From contig OZ020484.1 in NCBI GenBank assembly GCA_963971405.1, positions 42,492,770-42,556,769 on the forward strand: a stretch of DNA of 64,000 bases, read 5' to 3'. How positions within the stretch are numbered: the first letter of the stretch is position 1; every line of letters starts with the position of its first letter. This DNA is from Psococerastis gibbosa. Lineage: Eukaryota; Arthropoda; Insecta; Psocodea; Psocidae. A program made the position numbers and the translations under genes. The notes beneath the pieces were generated by a model. It searched no databases. It had not been told where the DNA came from and saw only the letters and a program-made list of their open reading frames with translations. Below are positions 52,446 through 63,275 of the stretch, in pieces.

Positions 52446-53389
52446 ACTCTGCATGGAGAGGTTTGCGCCTCACATTATGGCAGAGCTCAAAGCTTCACAG
52501 TTCACTATTATACGGACGATAAAAAAAGGTTGAAACAATAGGAACTCAATCCCTGGTTGAACTGTTAAGCAATCAAACTACCTCTGAAGTCTGAACTCTC
52601 AACCCTCGCTTGACTATTAACCAAATGCACATTGCCAGGGACTTTGGAGACTGGACTGCTGGGACAGACAGACAGACGGACGGATCGAGTCAATTCCTAT
52701 ATAGAGATAGGTCTGTATAATACTAATACGTGAGCTAATGAATCCTTCAGTGTAAGCTGCCATGATAGGAGGGGGGGGGGGGAGTTTGGAGATTTCTAAC
52801 AGAGAAGCTAATTACAAGCATTATCTCCTCAGCTGCACCCTTATACGCCCTTACTCATCACGTGCTCATACGCCCTTTCTCACCCATTAATTTCCTCATA
52901 ACCGGAGCGCTCAAAACTTCAGCAACAGTGCCACAGCTCTAGAAGTTCTGATGAAAAAGTAGAGGATAAGCGAAAGTCGAAAATAAAGAGACAGTTGAGG
53001 GATTGAGGGGGTGTAGCATATCTAGTATTGCAGTTCTATTTCTTTGGCACACACGTGCAATGCTACCCATTTTAAGATAGGTCTGTGAAGCAGTGTCATC
53101 TACTTCGCGTAAAATGTAAAAATATGCATCACAAACCCATTGCGCACATTCACCATTTAAGTAGAATTTTACAACCCTGATTACAATTACAAAAATTACA
53201 ATCCTACAATGCACGATCCATCACATGAATTGACATTATGAATTAAATTGTTCAATGTTTTTTTTTAAATCCACGAAGTCACTGGAGGCTTTCCTTAGAC
53301 CACATCTTTTGTATAGGTCACTATACGAGTTATAAAAAGTAACATAGTCGCTTTTATTGTGTGTTGCAGATGGAAGAAAGTAACAAGGG
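52446..53389. other. No recognised feature
   Basis: Short CAGA tract near 52668 and poly-G near 52771-52782. No gene. Confidence 0.45.
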
Positions 53390-54055
53390 TGTCAGTTGGG
53401 AAAGTAAATGTCTCTCTGAGATCAGTGATAGAGGAATCAACCGAGAAATCATTGATTAAGGGGCCACCGTAGCCAGAAAATGGTTTCTCTCACAAGAATG
53501 AGCGAAGAATACGTTGCTAGTTGAGGTGAATCTGCTGCTACTGCTAAGCTGGTTTTCCTGTATTAGAAGATGACCTAGAAACAGTTTTGCAGTATATCAG
53601 TTGTTAATGAAAACGGTGCCAACCCTCTCTACAGCAACTCATACATAATGTGATGCTTCAGTGCTTTCTTGAATTGTTTCCTCATGAGTGGTGACAGCTC
53701 TTATAGGACATAATGACATTAGTCTAGCATAGGGCAAAGAGATCAATGATAGCAGATTCAACAGAAAAGTTATTGATGAAGTGGTCAATAGTGATAAAGT
53801 GGTTCGTCTGACAAGAGTGAGCAGAGTTTTATTCGTGAAGAAGTTATTACGAATCGTCAACAATGAAGAATCATTTCCCACGTTAAACATGAAGAAGCTG
53901 GTTAACTGGTTAACAGTACATGTCAGTTGTCAAAATAAATTCCTCTCTAAGATCAATGATAGAAGAGTTAACTGAAAAGTTATTGATAAAGTGGTCAATA
54001 ATGACAGAAATAGGTTTGTCTAACAAGAGTTGTTGTCGCGTGGAAGTTATATACG
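53390..54055 (+). repeat. Decayed coding-like repeats, three units
   Basis: GAGATCAGTGATAG (53419), GAGATCAATGATAG (53739) and AAGATCAATGATAG (53949) begin homologous units of about 100 bp. Translated they give EISDRGINREIID, EINDSRFNRKVIDEVVNSDK and KINDRRVN-stop-KVIDKVVNND. The same reading phase is kept in all three, with stops in two. Each unit is followed by a Thr/Ser-Arg-Val-rich stretch. Likely remains of a protein with internal repeats or a satellite; identity unknown. Confidence 0.5.
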
Positions 54056-55304
54056 ATACTTGAAGAGGGCTGGACAAAGCTGCTTTTGATTCTCAAACAA
54101 CTTCTTTATTGAATTCCACCCCCTTCCCTCTACCCGCATTCCAGCCCCCTCTGTTTATTGAAGCTATTGGCTCTCGCTCCTCTTTGCTGGAATTTACCTC
54201 TTTACTCACACATGTACAGGTATATTGCTTTTACTTTTTTGTGGCTATATAACACACTGCTCGTCCCTCTTTTCCAGGGGAAACTCTTTTTTATACTATG
54301 GGGATACTCACAGACTGTTTAGAAACGTAGCAAAGTCTGTAATTATTTGAAATTAGACAAAAAAATTCATTAAATAAACAGCATTTAATTCATAGTTGCA
54401 TCAGGAATGATAGGAATGTTATTAATGTGTCACCCAAAATATGATAGATCATGTACTGAATATGAATTAGTGTATGGGTTGCCATCAAAAAATTCTGAAC
54501 TGGAAAGGGTAAAAAAAAGTTTTTCCGCCACTTTTTTTCATAATATGTGCCCATCTGTTGTTCGCAAAATTTAATCACTAACTGATCATGAGTCAAAGTA
54601 AAAAAAATGTGGGTTACCTACATTTTTCTTGGACTTTCTATATGGGTTGCTAGACCCGAAGGGGTGAGCAAATTTAGGTAATTTGCATCCATCTGTTATT
54701 TAATCGATTCATATATCAAATAAAGGGTTATTTTCCCCCTTATACAACGATATAGGGTAGCCTAAGCAAAGGTTGGACTTAATCATGGTTGGCTAGCCTT
54801 AACCCTAATAGCCAAATGCCCTCTTGACGATGTATTGTGGACGTCTTGTGGTAGATTTGAACATCTTACAGATATACAAATGAAGTTATTCATGCCTTCT
54901 AGATATCTCACAGATAGCTCGAGTCAACCCGCGAAGACATTTTGACATCATGACATTTATCAAACGTTTTAAAAACGCTTAGGTGTAGACATTATTTCCA
55001 TTGACGTCTACAAAACGTCTATATGACAACTATTTCAGATGTAGATATTCATATCAATGCCTAGATATCTGATAGACATCAATATCTTCGCTGGCTATGT
55101 GGGAAAGGGGGTCCAGTCAATACTGGGTATTTCAGGCCAACGGCGACAAGCCCCATGGGCGTGTTCGTCGTTCAATTTGGACCAAAAATAGCCTCCGAAT
55201 GGCCAAATGCACCCTTATCGATATAGGGGCGGATTAAAGATAAAATGTGGGAAATTCGGAGAGTTCCAGGAACTACGCGTAGTTGATTGATTATAGCCTA
55301 TGTA
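54056..55304. other. No recognised feature
   Basis: Non-coding, AT-rich. Confidence 0.5.
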
Positions 55305-55515
55305 GATCTAACCGAAATTAGAGGATATGGAAAAAACTGGGCTTGGAGGGATTCGAACCCACGATCTACGCCTAACCGGGGCGTCTAATTGACATTAGGT
55401 TAGGAGTAGATCGTGGGTTCCAATCCCGCCAAGCACAGTTTTTCTATATCCACTAATGTCGGTTATAACGAGGAGGTTACCTCTTCAACCAAAGTTAATT
55501 TGATGTCAGTGTTAT
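55305..55515. mobile_element. Head-to-head pair of SINE family G copies forming a hairpin
   Basis: 55309-55377 (AACCGAAATTAGAGGATATG to GATCTACGCCTAACC) is complementary to about 55398-55465 (GGTTAGGAGTAGATCG to CCACTAATGTCGGTT), with a loop of about 20 bases. Each arm contains the tRNA-like B-box (GGTTCGAATCC or a variant) and SINE body; the right copy continues into AACGAGGAGGTTACCTCTTC and AGTTAATTTGATGTCAG. A transcript would fold into a ~70-bp duplex. Confidence 0.75.
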
Positions 55516-56751
55516 ATACACTATATATTACTAGAATGTAATGTAGATCTAAACAGTGAATGTATAGGCTACAAGAATTAAATTCCCATCAGGATATAAC
55601 GGTAATTTATCGAAAACATATAGTTTTAAGGGTCAATTGTGGCCCTATGGTCAAAATGTATTAATAACTTTATTACATGTTTACTGGTTTGGATTTAAAA
55701 AATAAAAATAAAAATCCATCTCATGAAAATCTCAAAACCATTTCGTCACAATGAGCCTACAACTGTGCCTGCTAGCCTGATGAAAGTAATCAGTGAAAAG
55801 GTCATAAAATGGTAAACAACTAAACATATCTGAAAGCAAATGGGTAAAACGTCCATTTGACAGTCAAACAATGGCAGATGATTAAACTTTATATGGCATT
55901 TACCAGATGGAACAGTATATGGTATGTCGTAAAGGTGGTTTACACAAAGAGTATTGACATTTCACAGACTCAACAATATTGTCTATTTTGTCAGATAGAG
56001 CACCATATTGAGGCAATGTGCGCCGCGTGTCGGGAATACATGCATGCGTGCACCCCCCTCCCCCCCACGCAAAAATTTTCCTCTGTCGGGGGCCCTGTAC
56101 CCCTCCCTCTCTGGCTGTATCTCTTCTTCTGCCGCTTTCCAGACCCTTTTTTATTCGATTGAAACGTTAAACTCAATGTTCAACAGTCTCGGTTCTTATG
56201 TGCTTCACTCAAGACTCAAGTGGTGGACTCATACAGTATACTTACCTATAGTAAAATGGAGAAAATATAAATGTACACAAATGTCTGATCGATGTTTTAA
56301 TTTTTCCTAATTTACCAGAGATATTTGATTACCTATCCTTCAAACATTAAAAATCATGACAGCCCCAAGTCTGTACATATTATAGGCCTAGATATAATAT
56401 ATAAGGCGAAAGCATGGCTTAACCAATGTAAGTTAAGTAAGTACGTACAATATAAAGTGGGTCGAAATAAGGAAATAAGAAGCAAAAATACAATTCATGG
56501 AATTCCGGATGTTTTACACATTTTTTAGGAAAGTCAGAAAATGTGTTTGCGTGCATCTTGTCTAATTATTCAATCGAGGTTGCATTCGTGATGAGTCTGT
56601 TCGTGTTTTCGAAACTATCCTTATTTCTGAGTGTAAGTAGTTTAACAGAGCTTTCCATTATAACTGAATTGTAACCTTTGTTCGTCAGCAAGCACGATTT
56701 TTTCAAGGCACATTTTATTACTTGAAAGAACTGAGGACGATTCTTTACCAG
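55516..56751. other. No recognised gene
   Basis: Non-coding; overlapping frames at 55857-56310 have no domain. Confidence 0.45.
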
Positions 56752-56904
56752 ATCTCAGTCACGGGCGCCGACTTATACCCTTTTCGTATGGTTCGGGCCA
56801 TACCAATAAAAAAAGTTGGTATGGCTGAGCTTTACCGATCCACAATGGGACAAAGCCCTGGGCCGTACCAATAATTCGAACAAGTCAGCGCCTTTGATCT
56901 CAGT
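56752..56904. mobile_element. hAT-type MITE with 8-bp target duplication (V)
   Basis: ATCTCAGT at 56752-56759 and 56897-56904 brackets a 137-bp element with ends CACGGGCGCCGACTTA and CAAGTCAGCGCCTTTG (inverted). The interior contains CGGGCCATACCAATAA facing TTGGTATGGC, a second inverted repeat. No ORF. Different sequence from D and E families. Confidence 0.9.
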
Positions 56905-57635
56905 CCTATGTAAGCCTCCGATTACAATAGTTATAGTTTCACCATGTACCCTCTGTCAGCAGTCGATATCAGCAAAAATTTAATGTACTGTATAGTATAT
57001 ACCTGTAGGCTAGCTTTACCATTAACCAACTGTAATATATATTATTTTTAAAATTAATTACCGTATTAATTGAACCAGAAAATGAAATGAGTTTAAAATC
57101 AGCTCAAGAGTTTACAGTCTGTAATTTGTTTATCGATGCAAAATGGATAAAGGAAGGAAAGGCTTTAAAAGCGACAAAACCTTTTTGGATCTATACGGTA
57201 CGTTAATGACGTCATCGCTAATTATTGCTAAGACGTTTAATTATACATCACTTATTCAATTAGCCCAACATTGATTTCCAACCAGCAAGGTTTCTTCATT
57301 AATTAATTAATTTCAGGGACGGCAGAATTTCCGTTCAAAGGGATTACAACGGGTTCAGAGTGAGTTCAGACGCATAAAATTTCAGTAGAGGTCCTTAAAA
57401 TATAATGAAGGCCATCAGCCTTCAGCATCAGCTGTTCTGCTGCCACTGCTGCAACCAAAATAGAAAAAAACTGCTTTCATCTGTTTCAACACTGATGATA
57501 AATAATTTAAAAGAGTACGCCTTGCTTACCATACTGTAGCTCGTAAGGTACGTTCAACTAGTATTTTAAGGGGTTTTCAAGGACATAGGCCTATTTTGGT
57601 GGCCCATTGAATCTTAATTGCCCTGCCAACGAAAT
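56905..57635. other. No recognised feature
   Basis: Non-coding. Confidence 0.5.
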
Positions 57636-58040
57636 CATTGATTTCTTGGGCATTATTGAATGTGAATGTTTTGGCTGCTGGCAAACTGATACATGTCTTC
57701 GATGTCAACCCTCACCGGGAGCGCACTGGACTGGACACAGGGACCGTCAAAACCAGTTTTATGTATGTATATCGAATCCAATGGCTGGGTCATGTACACC
57801 GTATGCAAGTGGAGAGGTCGCCAAAGCTAGTTTTCGAAGACACTTTCAACCACCCTACAGGCGTCCCGGTAGGCCAAGACTAAGAAGGAGAGACCAAGTG
57901 CTCGAAGATGTGCACGCCACCGGCACCCGAGATTGGAAGCGAGCGGCGGAAGATCATCCGAGGTGGCGTGGTGTAGTGGCAGCGGCCAAAAGTCCCCCCC
58001 CCCCCCCGGGCTGGACGCGCAAACCTAAGTCAAAGTAAGT
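57636..58040 (+). pseudogene. Non-LTR ORF2 C-terminus
   Basis: One frame gives VYRIQWLGHVHRMQVERSPK then LVFEDTF; after a shift near 57855 the other gives RRPGRPRLRRRDQVLEDVHA, TGTRDWKRAAEDHPRWRGVV and AAAKSPPPP to a stop at 58038. The order (WLGHxxRM, RPGRPRxRRxDxVxxD, W..AAxDxxRWRxxV) matches 34911-35140. The poly-C run at 57987-57998 extends the Pro run. 3' end CCTAAGTCAAAGTAAGTC equals the family tail at 34722. Confidence 0.8.
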
Positions 58041-58639
58041 CATGTATGTATGTGTGTGAGTGTGTGAATGCTACCAGAGTTAGATTTGGGCTATAATTCC
58101 TGAAGTCTACAGGAACAGCAACACATCGTTGTCTTGCTCCTCCGTATCTTCCAGGACTTTAATTAAACTTAAAACGTTAATTGGTCCAACTTGTAAGAAA
58201 CTGTACCTATTGAAACAGTTGCAGAGTTCTGAAGAAAAAAAACATATTTTTCACCCGCCAAACAAAAATTACAAAAGCAAAGAAAATCTTTTTCGAAAGG
58301 AAAATAACTCCTAGGCTCCTAAAATTTGAATAAAGTAAATCAGTATATCGGAGAAAGAGACAGTGGGTATTTGTTTCCCCATGGATCTTGGTATCGTAAA
58401 TAAGACTTTGTCTCGGATTTTTCGGAATGATCCGGGGAGAGATGGCGGTTCGACAGGCAAAATAAATAGGCACTGACCTTGTCTCCCCCGAGGGTGAGGG
58501 CCGGGACCGGGGGATTGGGGGGGGGGAGTGGTACATTTTTCTTTCACATTAGAATGAGACAGGGGTCCAGTCCTTGAGCCTTTTCCTCACTTACTCAAAC
58601 TTCCACTTAGAAGAAGAGTTTTTATATTTTTGTGTTAAG
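58041..58639. other. No recognised gene
   Basis: (TG)-rich stretch at 58040-58065, then non-coding AT-rich DNA with a G-rich block near 58500-58528; overlapping frames lack domains. Confidence 0.4.
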
Positions 58640-59035
58640 AGTGTACGTCCCGTAGAAAATACAATAGGTATACCCCAAAATCCATTATTTTCACAGATTT
58701 TTATTTTTTATTTAATTAACTAAGCTAGGTATTAAATAATTGACTCATTTAAGTTGTAGAAGACTACTTCATACATCATAATTGTAATATAGGTATTATT
58801 AAATTTTGATACAGTAGATTTTCATAAAAATGACTAAAGGCTGATTGATGAAAAACTATAAAAAAATCTAAATAATAATACCCTATGATTTTATGCATAT
58901 ATCTTCTAAAACTGAAATGAACCAATATTTTCATAACTTGCTTAGTTAATTAATTAAAAATAAGAAGAATTAAATTTCGGGCCGCCAATTTCCTACTTAA
59001 CATACACGTTTAAGAGGATATGGAACGTATACAAT
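58640..59035 (+). repeat. AT-rich dispersed repeat (family P), uninterrupted copy
   Basis: GACTCATTTAAGTTGTAGAA, GACTACTTCATACATC, CTTGCTTAGTTAATTAAT and GCCGCCAATTTCCTACTTAA align with both halves of the 34569 copy. Class unknown. Confidence 0.55.
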
Positions 59036-59074
59036 TGGCACCACAAAGTTAGATTCTTATTATTATTTTTTATT

Positions 59075-60205
59075 GCATTCCTATTTATACGGTTGTATAA
59101 GGTAAGCTTTGTAATATTCGAAATGATCGATTTCGAGATTCGAACGGATTTACAGGTTTTTTGGCCCCAGGAACCCAAGAAGTCAGTTCACAAAATTATT
59201 TTCTTGTGTTATTATTTGTCATTTTTAGGGAAATTTCATTTTGGGTGATTTTATACCGCAAAAACCTACAAAAAACGAAAATGTTTTATCATAAACGGCT
59301 CCAACGATTTCTTTCAAATTCATATAATATGTATGTATATAGCCTACAGTATATTGTAGTAATTATTAATTAAAAAATTAATAAAAAGGCTCAATGTTCA
59401 TTAAAAATGACAAAACATTTTTTAAATTTTAATTAACCTTCCAATTGATACTTTCAAACTTCAGACACGTTTTAGGTGATAAATAGAGTAACAAAACAGA
59501 TCAGGAGGCTTTTCAAGCCGAGATTTTGGTTTTGAATAAAAAAATATTGCCTATAATGGATAACAAAAGTCCCAATGCATTGCATACCAAATCATTATTA
59601 TTGTGTTGTATTGTACTAAATTATATTGTACTAGTATTATTGGCCTGCCCATTCCATACTATGCCATTGCCCCATCGATCAATCCAGTGCTTTAGGCGCC
59701 CATTCCATCGACCGGCTAGTGCTATTTACAAAAACGGTGATGTGGTAGCAGACATTCAAGACTTAGGTGGCGTTTCCACCGACCTCGCATTGCAGAATGC
59801 AAATGACATTGACGGAAATTAGAATTTTTCTTTTTATAGAAATCTATTATGTCTGTACTTAACATATCCCATGACGCCATTTTTTAATTTTAGTTTGTTT
59901 GTGATTTTACTGTATGATCATTGATCTATTTTAACTATGGCATAGAGGAAAATAAACATTTCCGTCAATTCTGCAATGTGAGGTCGGTGGAAACGCCACC
60001 TAAGTCTTGAATGTCTGCTACCACGTCACCGTTTTTGGAAATAGCCCTAGCCGGTCAATGGAATGGGCACCTTAGGTTTGGTAAAATCTACAGGCAGCCG
60101 ATATTTAACCACGGAACAACTATTTATCATGGAACTATGACGGTAATTACACTAACTGATAAATAGGAAAGTGCATGTACTGGTTCAACGGAACCGGTTC
60201 TCTAA
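59075..60205 (+). mobile_element. Old family A-prime copy split by a MITE (A8)
   Basis: 5' landmarks from CCTATTTATACGGTTGTATA, then TTTCGAGATTCGAACGGATT and GGCCCCAGGAACCC, an AT-rich core, and CCCAATGCATTGCATACC run to ATCAATCCAGTGCTTTA at 59694. After the family B MITE it resumes as GGTTTGGTAAAATC, GCCGATATTTAACC, ATGGAACTA, GATAAATAGGAAAG and CCGGTTCT near 60205. Joined, the junction aligns with the uninterrupted A-prime copies at 27725 and 61984. Confidence 0.7.
59695..60071 (+). mobile_element. TTA-site MITE (family B) inside element A8
   Basis: 377 bp with long inverted ends (GGCGCCCATTCCATCGACCG; CAATGGAATGGGCACC) and TTA on both sides (59692-59694, 60072-60074). Removing the element plus one TTA restores a continuous A-prime sequence, so the 3-bp duplication is real. 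TTA/TAA target and GG ends fit PIF/Harbinger-type transposition; no transposase present. Confidence 0.9.
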
Positions 60206-60344
60206 TTTACGAACGAAGTTATTAAAAATTAAGTTATCAAATACTTTAATTCATACATCACATTGTATTATAGGGTGCTTCTATTTTTTTGTGTTATTTA
60301 AATAGTTTTTAATGGAAACATTTCATTGGATACAATTTTGGCCC
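60206..60344. other. Short unassigned spacer
   Basis: AT-rich; no feature. Confidence 0.5.
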
Positions 60345-60405
60345 CCAATAGGGGGACCTATGGGCCCAAATTGCGGCCTGGGTCCCGACTAAATACTACT
60401 ACTAC
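60345..60405 (+). mobile_element. Short (CTA)n-tailed retro-insertion (H7)
   Basis: GACCTATGGGCCCAAATTGC, GGCCTGGGTCCCG and (CTA)n match the extreme 3' end of H3/H5. CCCCAATA before and CCCCAGTA after may be an eroded target duplication. Confidence 0.6.
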
Positions 60406-61794
60406 TAGTCCCCAGTAATTGGCATGAAGGAACTACAGTAGTATATTAGACAACTATCCTTTTAGCTATTTCAGACATTAAGTTATGACGTATGACACAG
60501 TCTTTTAAAACCTGAATAGTCAAAAATCGTTAACAACTTGCATCATAAATTAAATAAAAATAAAAATTAACCATGGATGATTGATATTATTGCCAATTTC
60601 AATTTTAAATGTCTTATTCCAGTGCTCACTCCACTGGAAGAAAATATACCTCAGGGGAAACGAGATCGTAAAGTCGGGGCAAAGATGGAAATGGAAGAAC
60701 AAAATAGGGTTGAGGTATGGTAAATGAGAAAAGGTTGATTTTGAACGAGGTTTTAGAATGTTCTCAGGGCTTACGCCGGCGTCACAAATCATTTTTGTTC
60801 GCCGAGTGTGTACGATTCATATGCAAATGTGCCGCACAACCATGCATATTAGCTACTGGAGCTCATATCTAAGTTACCTACTGCATTTTATTAAATTCTA
60901 TTGTATATATCATAAATTTTAATGTTTTAATGTGGTTTTTGAAGGGTGAATAGGGGCTGTATTGTCTAGGTAGGTTTAATTAAGATATGTGGCTTAAAAT
61001 GGCCCGTAGTTTAGGACCAATGGAATACAATACAATAGGAGAAGCATAAATCTATGCATTCTATGATTAGCTTATGATCGGAATGGCTTACATAAGATAC
61101 ACCAAATAACTTTGGCCACAAAGCTCCATGTAACAACAGTCTAATGAGTCTCGGAGACAATCTTACAAGTTACAATGCACTGAGGGAAGTTTATAAGAAG
61201 AATCTACCACGGTTAACCACTAAACACTGTAGAAAATTCAATTAACGAACCACGTTCGGGGAATTTTTGGACCGTATGTAGCCGTACCTGTCATTTTCTT
61301 TCATGATACTGCAGGTACCAAAACAAGGCCGTACCCTAGAATTCTGAGGGTGGGGGGGGGGAATAGCACAATACTCACATGAAATGAAATAAATTATAGC
61401 CTACAGCTGTAGTTATATTCAAATGCCAGGTGTAAGTAACTTAACGTAACGTAACTATAATACACATGTTGTAACTTACCATGCAAACAGAGAACAGAAA
61501 AATAGGCTCGAATTGTGGGCTTTTACTCATTTTGACAACAGTAAGGTTAGATCTCCCCCGGGGAAAATGTCTAAAAAATAAAAAAAATGTCCTGAAATAT
61601 CGGGGCTTTACGCATTAGGAAAGCAGCAAATATGGTTTAGATTTTACTGAGGAAGAGTAAACAGAGACGGGGGTCAGGGAGTAACCCTCGGGGGTATTTT
61701 TTCAAAATAGGCCTGAAATATTGGGCTTTTACGCATTTTGATGCCGGTAAGGTTTAGTTTTTACCGACGAAGATTTATATATAACTGCATACAC
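60406..61794. other. No recognised gene
   Basis: Non-coding; a poly-G tract near 61350. The stretch 61490-61760 contains a phrase twice (CTGAAATATCGGGGCTTTACGCATT near 61592 and CTGAAATATTGGGCTTTTACGCATT near 61711), a weak ~120-bp tandem repeat. Confidence 0.4.
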
Positions 61795-63030
61795 AACTGA
61801 ATAGGTTTCTTTCCCAAGCAAAGGTTTGGGTTTTTCTAAAAAAGGTTTTTTTGAAGATAGTATGGATAATCCATGCCCAAAGCATTGCATATCCTGCCAT
61901 TATTACTGTGTTGTAATAAAGGCTCTTGGTCTGTCAGTTCTAGACTTTTGTATATATGCAATCGTCCCAACTATCAATTCAGTGAGATTCTTTGGGTAAG
62001 GGAAAGTCGAGGCAATCGAAATTTAACTCTAAAGACAATTATTGCTTTCCAATCTACGAATTTTCGTATACGTAGGCTAGTATAAGGAAACCTTTGTGAC
62101 GGTCGACATTTTCGATTCCGAGATTTCAACGGATTTCCACGTTTTGAGGTCCCAGGAACCCAAAAAAGTGGTATTTACGAAATATCTGTCGGTCTGTCCG
62201 TCGTTCTGTCTGTCTGTGCGTCGATTTCCGGGCAAACTACTCGGTCGATTTTGATGAAATTTGACATGTAGGTTTCCAAAAATCATACCTCGGGACAATT
62301 TTTGTATTTGGGGCTAACTCAACTTGGGGGGGTTATATTCTCAAAAAACTCCAAAAAAACGTCTAAAAAAATTATTTCCCAAAAACGACTCCAACGATTT
62401 CTTTTAAATTCACACATATTGTAGTTGCTCGTAATGTTGATGGAATGCGAGGGGTTGCTTGCCCCTGGATAGTTTGCTTCTGGGGGTAAAAAAATAAAAA
62501 TAACTAAATTTCCATGAAAAATGACTAAAAAATAATAATTATTCTGCGAAACCTTTCTATCGATGATTTCTACTTTCAGGTATGTTTTAGGTGTTAAATT
62601 GAGTAACGAAACCGGACAGATTGCTTTCTACAGAAAAGTATTTGGTTTTGTACAAAAAATGGTTTTAAAAAAAAAAAATGATAAAGAATTCACGCTCAAA
62701 TGCATTGCTTGCCCTGCCAGTATTGCTGTGTGGTAATGTGTTGGTCCGACCTATCTAGAATTTACCTCACCTCTAGTGACGTCAGGTGGACAACCCCCCC
62801 CCCCCCCCCCCCCCGAGGCATCGGAAATTTCACCATAGGAAAATTATTTACCATGAAATTACTCATTTTCTCAATCTGCTAATTTTGATAAATTGGAAAG
62901 CATGTTCGAGTAAACTCGGACCGGTTCTTTATAATGGAACTACTCATATTCTCAGTCTCGGTACTTTTACTAATTGATAAATAGGAAAGCATATAGGCCT
63001 ATACGGGTTCACTCTTGCCGGTTCTTTTTG
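61795..63030 (+). mobile_element. Family A-prime copy split by copy A6
   Basis: The left part (ACTGAATAGGTTTCTTTCCC, AAGCATTGCATATCCTGCC, CTATCAATTCAGTGAG, GGGAAAGTCGAGGCAATCG) ends at GACAATTATT (62043). The right part starts at 62930 with TATAATGGAACTACTCAT and runs through GATAAATAGGAAAGCAT to CCGGTTCTT at 63028. The two halves rejoin exactly across A6. 5'-truncated. Confidence 0.75.
62044..62929 (+). mobile_element. Helentron-like non-autonomous element, copy A6
   Basis: From GCTTTCC to GGTTCTT, 886 bp, with a 21-base poly-C tract (62794-62814, the longest here), a GTCT tract near 62185-62218, the subterminal inverted repeat and stem-loop (62904-62910 with 62915-62921). The 5' end carries a small local duplication (TTTTCGTATACG). 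It sits between two T residues of the older A-prime copy without a duplication longer than the T, which defines the ends used for the whole family. Confidence 0.88.
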
Positions 63031-63051
63031 TTGAGTTACGAATCTCCACCT

Positions 63052-63275
63052 TAAATAAATAAATAAATAAAGACTTCTTTTGTTCTATTACTAAGCCAAA
63101 CTAGCGGAGTTAGGGCTGTAAAGCCCTTTCTTACACTCAACTACGAAAGCCCGGGGCTTCCTGCTTTACATGCCCTCCGAAGCATGACCAGAAAATATAA
63201 CTAGTGTAGGACTCGATCCAACAACATTTCGGGTGAAAGTCAAAGTCCGTTCCACTACTCTACATGTCCTTCTGT
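63052..63275 (-). mobile_element. tRNA-derived SINE (family F), most complete copy
   Basis: Minus strand: tRNA-like head GTAGAGTAGTGGAACGGACT (A-box region), ACTTTCACCCG, B-box GGATCGAGTCC (one change from GGTTCGAGTCC), then the body GGTCATGCTTCGGAGGGCAT, GAGTGTAAGAAAGGGC, CCCTAACTCCGCTAG and a (TTTA)n tail at 63052-63075. Head, body and tail order is that of a Pol III SINE. About 220 bp. Confidence 0.78.

Noticed and set aside
57607..58038. Proline-rich host protein
   Set aside because: It is a frameshifted ORF2 C-terminus; the Pro run is a poly-C tract.
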